A stretch of 64,000 nucleotides of DNA from Pyrenochaeta sp. MPI-SDFR-AT-0127 (lineage: Eukaryota; Ascomycota; Dothideomycetes; Pleosporales; Cucurbitariaceae): positions 62,001 through 126,000 of the forward strand of contig JAGTJM010000002.1 of NCBI GenBank assembly GCA_020747015.1, given 5' to 3'. The position numbers and the translations under genes were made by a program. The notes below the pieces were generated by a model that was not told where the DNA came from, ran no database searches, and saw only the letters and a list, made by a program, of their open reading frames with translations. This document shows positions 10,291 through 21,311 of the stretch, in pieces; within the stretch, counting starts at the first letter, position 1, and each line of letters begins with the position of its first letter.

Positions 10291-12510
10291 ATGATGTCTA
10301 CATTATCCTCAACTTACAACACTATCGGCGGAATCGAATCATGTTGTTTCAATGTCACACAAACCCCTGACCAAAACCTGCCATTTTTTTCGCCGTACCC
10401 CATCACAACCCGCCCGGCTTCCGAGACCTTGGGCGATTCCGACCACCTCCGCAAATTCTTAGAGAGTGTGACGCCTGGTTTTAATCTAGGAGCGTGTTTG
10501 AATGGCATTCGGTATACTAGAATCCAATCACAACAAGCCACTTCCGCCATCACCCCCAGTGATACCAACCAAACCCCCGATCACGATGAACCTATGGGAA
10601 AGTCACCATTCCAGAACTTGGCCAGCTTTGATCCGGTCTTCAGCTTCGAGGTAGCCGTTGTAACAGCCCCTTTCGATACTGGAGAGCAAGTCAACAAAGA
10701 CAAGGCTGCAGGAAGCAAGCCTTGGCACGATCCTTCCGCTACCACTCAAAAGAAAATTGAACCAATAGAAGAAACCCATCAGAGAATATCGAGATATCCA
10801 GCTCTTCATGACCCCCCGCGTCGTGGCGCTCATACAATCTTTGGGATCCCTGAATCTCCACGCGGAGGCCGTGCCTCAAAAGCCTCCAAGTTAATGAGTG
10901 AAGAGCCTTGCCCTTTACAAGGTTGTACCATGTTGGTCCCACTCTCGTCTACATCACGGGTTTCTGCTTTCGCAAGTGCCACATGTGATATGATCGAATC
11001 AAAAGATGACTTCCCGTGCTCCATTGCCCTTGGAATACCATACAACTTCTTCTGTCAGATTTCATCCTGGAACTACGAGCTTTTACGTCTTCATCAAGTT
11101 TGCGTCGAGCAGATCCCGATTCAGCTAACTAGCCAGGGAACTCCCAACTCTTATACAGCTAGGGCACTTCCTCGAACAAAGCTTTCCACACCTACCAATA
11201 TCTCCCTAAACGATGAAAATCTTACCGCATTTCCAGCTCCTGAAGAAGTCACAGAGGGTTCGGACGATCGAGCACTCGCGCGCTATCATAAAGGAAACGA
11301 ACTTCCTCATAAGCGCTTGAAAGTAGTTCTGGATACTCGCTCCGAGACACTGTCCATAGACAGCAAGATCGATGACGACGGCTCTTGGAGATCTCATAGC
11401 TCTGGTCGTTTGTTTCTCTCGTTCGTTGGCGGTGAGCAATTTGCTGTAAATCCTCAACAGCCACTTTACAACATGCACCTCATAGATGAGAATGCTTCAG
11501 ATTTCGATTCGACGGCATCGGCCCGGAAGACCGATTCATATGGCATCTTTGAGACAACTAATTTAGATGATATCGAATCTACTAGCGACAATTATACGTT
11601 GCCTAAGGATGGCATGGATCAGGGTCAATGTAGCACCAAAACTGTGACTCCGCTCTTCGGCCGGTGCCCTCCCGAAGAAATAGAAACAAACATATTTGAG
11701 CCACTGATGGCTGATAATCTTGGTATAGACCATGACCTCTTCCATGATTTCAGCGCATTTGGTGTTATACATGCGCAACACTCTGATCTCTTGTCAGACT
11801 CTTACAATACCGAAGAGTATAGGGAGCAGACCGAAGAATTGCAAACATTAGTCTCTGATGCTGAGCAATCCATCGCGAATGGAAAAGGCCATTTCATTTC
11901 AGCGCCGCACATGAATCCCTACGAAACGTTGGGTGGCGAAGCTTGCTCTGGTATTCCAGGTATTGAACAGCCCATTGACATCGACACAGAAGATGTACCT
12001 ATTCAGCTCATGCCCACACACGACGCAGCTGAGCTCCTTCCGGCGACCGAAGATGTTGCTCCTATTGACGACAAATTGTCCACAATTTCCGTTTCCGCTG
12101 ACTGGGCAGCTGAGCTCGCGCGAACAATGCTGGGCACGGAATCTCTGTTCACGTACCTCAGCATCTTGGAAGTTGAGCAGAATGGCAATGCAACAAAGGC
12201 TGCAGTCATAAGTGCTTTTCTCAAAGTCATAAACTTTGAACGCCAGAAGCTAGGTGAGGCCCTGCTGCCTCAAACATGTGCTGCGTCTTCTATGCTTGGG
12301 AGCAGGATCCTCCCTCATACTATGCTTGTCGGAACCACATCACTCGCCAGCTTTCTAGCGGAGATGCAATTCGATGCCAACATGGAAACTACAGTCCTGA
12401 GTGTTTATGAAGCATTCAAGAAGTTGAGTGAAAAAGAGCTATGTACTCAAAAGGTAGCCGCAATGGGTGTTATGGGCACTCTTGGTCGTGCACTCGGCAG
12501 GTTGGGTTGA
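10291..12510 (+). CDS. Large intronless orphan protein, 739 residues
   Basis: A single exon encodes 739 residues starting with MMSTLSSTYN. I do not recognise a domain. Residues 1-600 are polar, Ser/Thr/Asp/Glu-rich and probably disordered, with a basic HKRLK patch near residue 345 that could act in nuclear import. The last 140 residues are more ordered and look helical (DWAAELARTMLGTESLF and the FLAEMQFDANMETTVLSVYEAF stretch), ending in a Gly/Arg-rich LGRALGRLG tail. There is no signal peptide or membrane segment. The absence of introns in such a long fungal gene and the uninterrupted frame argue that it is real. Two small upstream frames precede it. A regulatory or scaffold role would be a guess. 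Confidence 0.75.
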   Translation: MMSTLSSTYNTIGGIESCCFNVTQTPDQNLPFFSPYPITTRPASETLGDSDHLRKFLESVTPGFNLGACLNGIRYTRIQSQQATSAITPSDTNQTPDHDEPMGKSPFQNLASFDPVFSFEVAVVTAPFDTGEQVNKDKAAGSKPWHDPSATTQKKIEPIEETHQRISRYPALHDPPRRGAHTIFGIPESPRGGRASKASKLMSEEPCPLQGCTMLVPLSSTSRVSAFASATCDMIESKDDFPCSIALGIPYNFFCQISSWNYELLRLHQVCVEQIPIQLTSQGTPNSYTARALPRTKLSTPTNISLNDENLTAFPAPEEVTEGSDDRALARYHKGNELPHKRLKVVLDTRSETLSIDSKIDDDGSWRSHSSGRLFLSFVGGEQFAVNPQQPLYNMHLIDENASDFDSTASARKTDSYGIFETTNLDDIESTSDNYTLPKDGMDQGQCSTKTVTPLFGRCPPEEIETNIFEPLMADNLGIDHDLFHDFSAFGVIHAQHSDLLSDSYNTEEYREQTEELQTLVSDAEQSIANGKGHFISAPHMNPYETLGGEACSGIPGIEQPIDIDTEDVPIQLMPTHDAAELLPATEDVAPIDDKLSTISVSADWAAELARTMLGTESLFTYLSILEVEQNGNATKAAVISAFLKVINFERQKLGEALLPQTCAASSMLGSRILPHTMLVGTTSLASFLAEMQFDANMETTVLSVYEAFKKLSEKELCTQKVAAMGVMGTLGRALGRLG

Positions 12511-13438
12511 GACACAGCAAATATTCTCCTCTTTTGTCCTTCAACACAGAATACGTTGTGCACATTTTGCAGCCTGGATGAGAGGAGAGCCTCTTAATAG
12601 AGCTCGGTGGATCTGAAAGTGAGTTATGAGAGAAAAAGCAAAAAAATTAGATGACTCTAACAAGTGTATGCGCGACTTGGGGGTTTGTTTTTCAAAACTT
12701 TGATCTGTCACAGAGTCACCGAAAGTTGAAGGGTTTTACAGCCTCGTAGCTTCGCGAATGGAAGGGCCTAGGAAGACCTAATAAAGCTAGAAAGAACAAT
12801 CAACTGTATTAAGGGAACCTTGCCTGAAGTGTTCTTGCCCTCTGCCTTATTACTATCGACTTATCTTGCAGGCCTCCACCTTGGACCATCTTGCTGCATA
12901 GACTTGGATCGTCTAAGCTAGCAGCCATCGATTTCACACAATAGTACTTACAAATTCAACTTGTCCTCACTCTAGTGCTCGCAATAGTACGTCCTCTAAC
13001 ATTGATCAGAAAGGTATCCTCGTATTCTATTCATTTGACAGTCGGCCTTTCGACAGTCTCTGGATATCTGTATCAGTCACTGCTGGCCCCCTCATCGTAA
13101 AACTCCTTTCATTGGTTGCTATAGGCTCGCATGACGCCGTACTAATCAATCAGGGTGATGGTGGAAGGATGCGAGTAAATGAAGAAGCTACTATTCAACG
13201 TGAGCGTCAATTTCAGTACCAAAGGTAGAGAATTCGAACACCTGCTCAGCGCATTGGGCACGACTTGAAAAGTGAGACGTTCTATGACAGAGTCAAGCTC
13301 AGTAAAAAGTAGGTCAATTGCGGAAGCCTCCATGACCAGATGTAGAATGCTACTTGGAATTGTGAAAAGACATGGAACGTAGCCGAACTACAGGTTCCTG
13401 CCATTGATTGAGTAGGAGGTTTTCTCTTTTAAGCTGCT
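12511..13438. other. Convergent intergenic region
   Basis: About 0.9 kb between the 3' ends of the orphan gene and the lactone oxidase gene. Only short frames are present; the 63-codon minus frame at 13142-13333 has no recognisable content. It probably contains both 3' untranslated regions. Confidence 0.5.
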
Positions 13439-15232
13439 TTACATTTTGTTGAACACATTCGTTCCAGTAATGTACTCTTCTGTACCTTCTCTTATCCTGC
13501 TTTCTGCATACTTCTCCTCACTCTCTTCAATATCTAGATCGTCTCTCAAGCTCTCAAGCAAAACGCTGCTCTCTGCTTCGGCACCTGCCATGAGATCAAA
13601 GCTTTCACCACTCTCACTCTCTGGTCCCGTCTTCTCAAAGACGTCGATACCACCGTCCCACCAGCGCGCTTGCTCGCCGATCCAATCAACACCGCCAGTC
13701 CGCCGATTCCGTCGCACCACCTCCTTCTCCTCCAGCGGGAATAGGGGAAGATCGGTCTTGGGAGGGAGGATTGTGCGACGATGCCATGCGCCGAGAAACA
13801 TGCCTTCGGGGTCGACTTCGTTGCGAACGCGATTATACTCGTCAAGATCGGCGCCGTAGATAGAGGAGAGATATGCATGATCGACGTTATGGAAGTTCTT
13901 CGCCCAGTGCGGTCGTCCCTTGTATTCTCTCATCAGGTGTTCAAAAGCTTGATAGTAACGCTCGCGACAGGGCGGGTCCTGGCCGTATGGGCGGTACAGC
14001 GTTGCATTGAGATAAAGAGCTGGGGTATCGGGGTACGAGGTGTCGAGATACGGCCTTGGTTCTCTGTTTATGGTGTTTGCGATGCGGACTTCGATGGGTG
14101 AATGGACATAAAGGCCTTTGGTGCTAAATGGAATACCGGAGCTATGTTCATCGCCGTGCAACCAATTTGTCAACCTAGTCAGAGCCTCAGGGCCTTTCTC
14201 GAGCGGTATACTCCACTCGTTAACGAATTGTGAGTAGAGGCAGTTCATCAGAAGTTCTGTTCGCTGTTCACCAACGGCAGAAATGACGGCGCCATCCTTG
14301 AAACCGTATTGCATACCGAAGACAAACCACTCTACCCAGGGCAAGAATCGCGGAACGTATTGTGATATCCAGAGCAGGATGTGGTAGGTGTGGTATCCAA
14401 CACTACCTCCATACCAGTTATACTGTGGCTTAACGTGGGCTTTTGTTGATTTACTCGCTCGCCACACAATCGCCCGTTTCATGTACGGCAGCCACCAGAC
14501 TCTTACAAACTCATCCGACGTCCACAAGCCATTGTTCCAGTCCGCGAGGACATCTTCGATTGGGCGTATCGTTTGTATCCACTCGACATCGGAGGCCTCC
14601 ACCATCTGAAATTCAATCTCGACAATGATGCCCAATGCGCCGAGCGAGACCAGCGCTGCGCGAAAAAGATCTGGGGACTGTGTCGCAGAACACCGCACTG
14701 CCTGCCCATTCGCAAGCACAATTCGCAGACTTTGCACGCGATCTGACAGCAACCCATGCTCCATCGAGCTGCCATGAGTCGCGGTCCCAATGGCTCCAGC
14801 AAGCGATTGATCGTCTATCGACCCCAGGTTTGGCATTGTCAGACCATGCTCCTTCGCCTGAAGATTCAAGCTATGCATCCGTATGCCCGCCTGTACTGTC
14901 ATTGTCCTGCGCTCCTTGTCCACCTTCAGCACTTCTTTGTAGTCATCGAGGTTCACCATCCATGCTGATGTGCAAGTGAGGTCTGACGGCGAGTGTCCGC
15001 ATCCTACTGTCACCACGCGACGTCGCATTCGGCGCGCCAGAGTGACGACCTTCTGTATCTCCTGCAAGCTTTGTGGCCGGATATAAAGCTCTGGGCGTGA
15101 ATGGAAGGTACGCGCCCATGTGTGGTGTATGTGCGACTGCGATGCGCGGAAGGGAACGTCGGGATCAGTTCGGTCGAGCTCTATGCCAAAGCGCGGCGGC
15201 ATCGTGAGTGCGGATAGGGGCGACTGCGCCAT
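13439..15232 (-). CDS. ALO1: D-arabinono-1,4-lactone oxidase
   Basis: The 597-residue intronless product oxidises D-arabinono-1,4-lactone to D-erythroascorbate, the last step of fungal erythroascorbate synthesis, in or at mitochondria. The start at 15232 has an ACCATGG context; upstream in-frame codons contain no ATG. An N-terminal VAO-type FAD domain carries the VTVGCGHSPSD motif, where His80 is the expected site of covalent FAD attachment, followed by the GSIDDQSLAGAIGTATHGSS block. The C-terminal ALO domain includes the GxWHRR-like segment near residue 495 (FLGAWHRR). Length is close to fungal homologues, plus an acidic Glu/Ser-rich tail of about 60 residues. Fungal relatives often have a membrane-spanning stretch; here residues 285-310 (HILLWISQYVPRFLPWVEWF) are hydrophobic. 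Confidence 0.95.
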   Translation of the reverse strand: MAQSPLSALTMPPRFGIELDRTDPDVPFRASQSHIHHTWARTFHSRPELYIRPQSLQEIQKVVTLARRMRRRVVTVGCGHSPSDLTCTSAWMVNLDDYKEVLKVDKERRTMTVQAGIRMHSLNLQAKEHGLTMPNLGSIDDQSLAGAIGTATHGSSMEHGLLSDRVQSLRIVLANGQAVRCSATQSPDLFRAALVSLGALGIIVEIEFQMVEASDVEWIQTIRPIEDVLADWNNGLWTSDEFVRVWWLPYMKRAIVWRASKSTKAHVKPQYNWYGGSVGYHTYHILLWISQYVPRFLPWVEWFVFGMQYGFKDGAVISAVGEQRTELLMNCLYSQFVNEWSIPLEKGPEALTRLTNWLHGDEHSSGIPFSTKGLYVHSPIEVRIANTINREPRPYLDTSYPDTPALYLNATLYRPYGQDPPCRERYYQAFEHLMREYKGRPHWAKNFHNVDHAYLSSIYGADLDEYNRVRNEVDPEGMFLGAWHRRTILPPKTDLPLFPLEEKEVVRRNRRTGGVDWIGEQARWWDGGIDVFEKTGPESESGESFDLMAGAEAESSVLLESLRDDLDIEESEEKYAESRIREGTEEYITGTNVFNKM

Positions 15233-15838
15233 GGTGGTGGTGGTAGGATTGATCTTGTGGAAGTCCAAAGGGTTGGGTTAAGAGTCGAGGTGTAGATGAC
15301 GTTGACGATACCCCGCGGACGTGTCTCGCACAGCCCTCGCCTGTTTTGGAGACCTCAGATGATGCGAATAGAGGAGGCGCCTCTCCAAAAGGTCATCTGG
15401 GAAAAGAGAGAACAGCTGTATGCCATGGCGAAGCGATTGTCGGAAGTGGAGGGACTTGGAGGGGCGGCGGTGAATGATGCGCGATGCTACCTGAGGCTAG
15501 AACGGCCGATATCTTGCCGATCTCTAGCCGTCTTTACTCGCAACCTGCCCTCACTCAGGTACCGCATACAGAACCTTACACATGTGCATGAAAATGTGGA
15601 ATAGATCTTGAATTGAATTTTCCTTCCTGCTGATCCTGAAATGATAGATACGCCATAAATCCAGAACACCAGACAATCGCCAGGACATTCCGCCGCCTCG
15701 AGACCATTCAACGAAAGTACCAACATATCTAAGCCAGCCTGTCCACCCCCAAGGGAAGACGTTCAATAATAACATTGAATCAAGTATGGATACCGCAGTT
15801 GAACCGCCCCATTTGCCCTCTGACCCTCTTAGAGCTAC
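15233..15838. other. Intergenic region between lactone oxidase and a broken gene
   Basis: About 0.6 kb. It holds the lactone oxidase promoter at its left end. A plus-strand frame of 102 codons at 15296-15604 has no domain and probably arises by chance. Nothing else is seen. Confidence 0.45.
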
Positions 15839-16530
15839 TTAGTTGCGTGTGTTTACAGCCCAAAATTTATATGTCACACATCTGTAAGTATATTCACCTC
15901 CATTAAGCTTCTTCGCACGGTCGGTTGTACATGATTTGTACAGTTTTCGAAGCGCATAGGAACAGTCGTCCTTGCCCAACTTCCAGTCATAATCTCTGTG
16001 TCATGTCAGACGGTCCTTTATCCAGGCCGGAAGAGATTGAGAGCTTACTTGCACCACCTCATATCCTCATAAGGTTTCTGCTGCGCCATTGTTGATAGTC
16101 TGTGCACCAAAAGTGAGATGCATCCTGGTCCTCTCGTGGTTGTAGAATTGGGGTTCCTTTTCAGGTGGGTAATTGAACATGTTCGCCCACCATTTGCCAT
16201 AGCCTTGGACTTCCTTCCCATTTTGACAAAAGGCATCGATGCCTTGTTGAGGTCATCGTCCGTGAGGGGACGTTCGCCAATACCCTGACCACAAACTGGT
16301 GCATGGCCTTGGCCTCCTCCATCTTTCTTCGCTGCAAACTCCGGTGGTGGGAATTTGCGATCCTCGTCTTTCTCAGCCCAAGGAGGCATTTTGCCGTAGG
16401 TGATGCCGCTGAGATCGATGCTGTAAACAATACAGCCAAAGGAAACCCCGAGCCCATGCGTTTCTGGGCCTTTGTCACACCTCTCCATACAATCTATTAG
16501 AGCTTTATAATACTGCTTGATTGAATTTCT
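15839..16530 (-). pseudogene. Cysteine-motif protein gene with two apparent frameshifts, 5' end unresolved
   Basis: The last exon (15839-15995) is joined to 16049-16530 by a clean 53-nt intron with a GTAAGC donor. It encodes a segment with D-D-C-x-Y-A-L-x-K-L-x-x-S-C and a later R-C-V-T-Y. A very similar pattern occurs upstream in the same gene (A-L-I-D-C-M-E-R-C followed by G-C-I-V-Y-S), so the protein seems to have two copies of one cysteine motif. Between them the convincing reading frame changes. From about 16241 to 16070 the best coding sequence (AIDAFC-like, then WWANMFNYPP and MHLTFGAQT) lies in another frame, implying a one-base loss near 16238-16245 and a compensating change near 16066-16073. 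An AG acceptor at 16531-16532 probably starts the first visible exon; an earlier exon with the start codon may lie up to about 16850. I do not recognise the family. Confidence 0.5.
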
Positions 16531-17025
16531 CTGTTACGTGGCAGGTCTTTGCTGCTCGTAGCCAAAAGGAACTTCTGCCTGGAGTGCCCAGCTGGGTTAC
16601 TCCCCACCGCCATGAAATACCTGAGGAGGACGTCGCTGAGGCGCTCGTGGTAGTTGGTCTTCGTGACATTGCATCGTATGTGACTGCAAGATCCGGTGCA
16701 ATAAAGTTCATTGCTGCTATAGGAATGTTGTCGATGACAAGTGCGTCAATTATCATGGCCAAAACAAATGTTTCAAGCTGTTCAACGACTTGCTCGGGTA
16801 TTGCTAGGATAGGACTATAGGTGATGATAAACTCCTTGAGTGGCACGTGAAGTTTAGACGCTGGCTTCTACCATTTTGATTGGGGGCGGGTCAAGGGTGT
16901 AGGCTGCGGCGCAGTTGCTAGCGTTCTCTCTTGGCTCAGATCAATTCTGCAATTAAAGTGATTTGCTCCCTCAAAAATCTTCTCACCTTTCTCACCATAC
17001 AAACTTGAAATTCTACACCTTCAAA
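16531..17025. other. Unassigned sequence and promoter of the following gene
   Basis: The left part may hold the missing first exon of the broken minus-strand gene; open frames exist on both strands (16505-16846 minus, 16521-16820 plus) and I cannot choose between them. The right part has a CT/CA-rich leader (about 16965-17025) typical of fungal 5' untranslated regions just before the next ATG. Confidence 0.35.
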
Positions 17026-18136
17026 ATGCCTGAGCCGCACACTACACTACTACTCTCACCTAGTGAGATACGCTATGAAATGTATGCATACCTAATCCCA
17101 GATCGCGTCCACGTACACCGTCGAGGAGACAAATTGTGCTTGTCTAGGTGCATTGAAACACTGCTGGTCAAAGAGGAGGATGGTAGTCAAGCTGTAGTGA
17201 ATACATGTTCGAATGCGCCCGATGGGTATGAACGGCAAAAGGGTGAATGCCCAAGCCCTGTATGGGCCCGCCGATTACGGTCGGCTTGGGGGCCCCACTG
17301 GGAGTGTGAGGAGAAGGCATCTGAAAACAAGCTCGATTCTTCTTTGCTGCTTACTTGCAAGAAAATGTGGCTACCAATTTTTTTTTTTTTTATATACAAC
17401 GTTTACTTACTCCAGCAGGAATCTTGAAGTTGTTGACCTCTTGGCTCGCACTGCTATCATCCACATCACAGACCTGAGAATGATCAGGTGGCTCCATGAA
17501 ATGATGGCCATACCACTCATGCATCCTAGAATTGTTTCATCTCTCGCACTAGCCTTAACTCATCTCCAGATGACCCTCAGACTTCCATTGATCTTCTATC
17601 AGCTACTAGAATGCCAGGAAGATGCAAATGACTCGAAACTGGAACTAGCAGGCGCAATAGATACGTGGTTGCAACTACCTGCTACTCTCATCCGAATGAA
17701 ACAACTCAGTAAATTCTGTATCTGGTTGGACCATGACGAACCATGCTCATGGTCAGTTGTCAACGAGCGAGCCCTTCTCGCTCCTATCACACGATTGTCT
17801 GGTAGTCGAAACCTAACAATATCCATCGTTCTACCAAAGCTCCACCCGAAGCTTGAAAGTGACGACCGCCATTTTATCAGCGGAAGCCCTATCTCCTTTC
17901 AACTGTATCGAAGATTACGGCAAAGATGGCATGCCAGGGAGCCCACTCCGGCTTGTTCATCGGGTATTGTACATGGGCCGGATTTCCCATTCTTAATAGA
18001 CGGTGGCGAAGAATTTGCATTGATGCCGCTGGCAGATCTTGAGGAAGAAGAACGAACTTGGTGGAGAGATGGTACAGATGTGGAAGAGTTGGTCAGAGAG
18101 ACGAACGATCGATGGTGTACAATATCCCATATATGA
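17026..18136 (+). CDS. Fungal orphan protein with F-box-like N-terminus, 352 residues
   Basis: Two exons (17026-17366, 17419-18136) joined by a 52-nt intron give 352 residues. The intron contains a long T run and ends in CAGCAG. The junction restores a smooth LLLTCKKMNLEVVDLLART stretch, which is the main support for the splice. The protein opens with LLLSPSEIRYEMYAYLIP, matching the LP-x-E-I-R-x-x-I-Y-x-x-L pattern of a large group of fungal proteins with an F-box-like or degenerate F-box start. The rest is helical with no signal peptide or clear leucine-rich repeats, and an acidic region precedes the C-terminus. By analogy it may take part in protein-protein interaction or ubiquitination, but this is not shown. 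Start chosen by context (CAAAATGCC). Confidence 0.72.
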
Positions 18137-18393
18137 TGAGGTTTTCATAGATCTCTTCATACATTAGCATTAAATATGATTTGTTTGGTAATCTGTAGCG
18201 CCTTTGCATAACCACACAGAGGGCTCAAGATATGACAATGGTTTTTTATTTGGCAATATAGCAGAGAATAGAGAGAACAAAAGGTCAAAATATTTCTGGT
18301 AAGGGCTCAAAATGAACAAGAAGCAGGATAAACATGGTTTCGACGCTGGATACAGTTTCAAAAATGGGGAAGTATATCTCAAGCTATAAGCCT

Positions 18394-20736
18394 TCAGACG
18401 AACCTCGCTCGTCCCTCACCGTCCGCAATTAATTGCGTCTTGACGCCTTTCGCGAGATCCGACAAGTCGGCTCTAGTCTGATCAAACCCAGTTTGCACGC
18501 GTATAGGATCGTCCACTGCACAAAACAACACAGCCAGACTGGAAGACTTCCAGGCTCGGGTTGCTACTGCATCGGAACTCTGTCCGATAAGGACTATCAG
18601 AAATACGATTGCTAGGGTCACTAGCGTAGTTGGATAGGAAAACCAGGCCCATCTTACATGGACACAAGTGGTATTCGCTGCCTCAACTCCCGTTGCCCAC
18701 TCACTTGCACCGCCTTTGCCATTTCTCCTTATAGTTGCTGTCATTGAATCGGTGAGTCCGGCCATAAAGTCGTTCATAGCAGCGAGATTTGTGGTGCCAT
18801 TACGCCATATATTCTTAGCCGCCATCTGCCCTGCAGCAACCAGGGGCTGACGATAAGGAAATTGCAGTGGTTGAATCAAAGGTTGAGTCAGCTGCAGGCC
18901 ATCTAAAGTCCGCACCATTTCCCCTGCCATAACGGCAAGGGCATGGTGACCGAAGGTCCAAATACAATCCGTTGGAAGCCATTGCGTCTCAACTCTGGAG
19001 TAATCGCCATCAAAGTTGGAGGGATTGTTGGGAGATGCGCCGATGTTGCTGGTTGCTATACGAGTAAATCCGGTACTATTTGCCTTACCCGCGGTACATG
19101 TCTCCAGACGGCCATTCCTCCACACTGAATTAGTGGCCAGGAGATAAGCGTTATCGGAAGGATGGGATGCAAGAGGCTTCAAGTTGAGCTGATTGAGCCC
19201 AATTGATTCCTGGGATAGAAGATCCTCTGACAGACTGGAAGAAGTCATGGAGGCATTATACGACTTAACAAAAGGTGTCATACTGCAATTGAAAGCAAGT
19301 GCTGACGGAATGGCTGGCCCAGCCTCGTACAGGCTAGTGCTCATCAAGACAACTAGAGATATTGGCAGGTATGTTCCTTGAGTCGAATCCAAACTTGTCT
19401 GCAATAAGCGGTAGCTCGGTGTTCCGTCTATCATCAAAGGTCCACCGAGGTTTAGTGAGTTGTTCGAGAGACCAGGATGTGATATTGTGAAATTTGTGGC
19501 AACAGCGCCAGATGTGTCTCTTGTGGTCTGGTTTTGTACTTGGTCCGAGATGTCTTGACACAAATGACACATACCAATAGACGAAAACGACCCGAATATA
19601 CAGTTCCCAGATGGACAATGAGTCGCAGTCAATGTCGCAGGATTCGCTGGGGGATCGATCATTCCCCGGTTGATGGCAACAGACATTGGCCCATCGATTA
19701 CAAAATCGTATTGAGTAAACTGACCTCCTGTAGCTATATATGCGTTAGTCCGGGAAATAGCAGCCTGCGAACTTGGGGATGCGTGGGTGCAGCTCTCGTA
19801 TTCGACTATTTGTTGCGTAAACGGGTCAGTAATGAATGCCAGAACAGCCAGAAAAGCCGCGAATTTTGCGAAATATCTTCGAAAATTCCTAGTTGGACGT
19901 CAGAAAAATCATGGGGAGAAGCATTATTTTCACTCACCGTCGTTGCCATCGAAATGTTGACAAGAGCTTTTCGAAGGGCCGCCGCCAGGAGGAGATGGTT
20001 CCATCGTGATCGAATTTAAAGATAAACAGGAATGAGCTCCAAGCGTCTCGGCTGGCAGAATCGAAGTCTTCCATATCTACCAGATTATGTGGCCTCTCAC
20101 TAAACCATTGCCACTTCAGCTGACTGATTCCTGTGTTGTATAGATTAGGCGGTGCGAGGCTGATAAGTGTGGGGAGAATCGTCTACCTTCGGATATCGGC
20201 AAGGCAACACCAGCCTTGAGCAAGACTACGAACACCGAGATTGCAGCATTTATCGTGATTCGCAGTGGCCACTGTGATTTGAGTGTATCCTGTTGCGTGT
20301 AAAGAATCATCGCTATAGCCAGAAGTGAAAGAGCTGCAAGGGTGCAGCTACAAATCTCGGCGACCCAGGCATGGTACCACAGCCGTCTGATTCGTTGCCA
20401 GCTTGTCGTCTGCGCGTATATTGGAGCGGGACTACTGGTAGCAGTGCCAGACGAAGTGACTGCCGGGGTGGTCACAACAGCCGGTGGTGATGACGAAACT
20501 GGTGGTCCTCCACTCTGCTGGTCTTGCAAGCTCGACCTTGATAGTGCTCCTGGTTGGAATGGTTGCGAGGCTATATTCACACTACTGGATCGACTTGCAG
20601 CAGTCACAACACTATCGGTCATAGACTGAGGAGAAGGGAGACTTGGTGCAGAGCCTTGCGCTTGAAGTTCCTGTAACTCGTGGCCATCGTCGATTGGGGA
20701 TATTGACCTGTAGCTAGCTCTACTTGTGTTTGCCAT
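18394..20736 (-). CDS. DUF3176 family integral membrane protein
   Basis: Three exons (20187-20736, 19938-20130, 18394-19888; introns of 56 and 49 nt) encode 745 residues. Residues 1-110 are Ser/Pro-rich and disordered. Two helices follow (WVAEICSCTLAALSLLAIAM and the NAAISVFVVLLKAGVALP stretch), then the family hallmark GISQLKW...FDSASRDAW spanning the first intron, a third helix with the FITDPFTQQ motif, a large extracytoplasmic domain with paired cysteines (CPSGNC, CHLCQD) and several N-glycosylation sequons, and a last helix near the C-terminus followed by AWKSSSLAVLF. This order matches fungal DUF3176 proteins, abundant in Pezizomycotina and of unknown function. Splice phases are consistent and the frame is open throughout. 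Probably at the plasma membrane. Confidence 0.93.
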
Positions 20737-21311
20737 GGAGATTACAGATAACTAAAGTAAAAATCTAGAGAAGATAGCGTGAGATTGAACGTGCGAGCAT
20801 CATTATCAGTTATAGATTATACCCACTATCTCAGCCTTGTGAGTGAGCGTCGTGTGACAAGGCTGAATTCTTGTCTTGCATGCAGCAACTTGAATACGGA
20901 AGATCGATGATAACTGCGCCACCCATCGCGATACTTTGCCAAGGTTTGTTGCCTTTTTCTTTGCCTTATTAAGCATCCCTTAAAATATCTGATCGGCCCC
21001 ATGGGATGCCTTTAGCACAAGTCAGCCTTGAGGTTTTGAGGCCAAATACCGCGAACAATACAAAGCTTTGCGAGATGGTTGAATGTGCTCATCCGAAGGT
21101 TTGCGTTAATGTGCGGGACCAGAAATGAGGCAAGAACCAAATGGTAAGTTGAGTTCTCCGGCGTTGAAACGTCCATACGGTAATTCGAAAATCAAGCATA
21201 CTACTGGTTATAAGAAGCTGATCCAAAGAGGCGGTTTGAGCTGCATATCGAACGCCGCAGTTTGCGTAACCAGACGAAAGAATATGAATTAAGAACTTTT
21301 CGCTCTATTAG
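20737..21311. other. Promoter region of the DUF3176 gene
   Basis: About 0.57 kb between the GH3 gene's 3' end and the DUF3176 start, both on the minus strand. No open frame of interest. No clear TATA element or repeat was found. Confidence 0.45.

Noticed and set aside
15296..15604. 102-codon plus-strand frame next to the lactone oxidase start
   Set aside because: No domain, lies in the promoter region, no leader signals.
17367..17418. T-run interruption seen as a frameshift in the 352-residue gene
   Set aside because: It is explained by a 52-nt intron whose removal gives a smooth protein.
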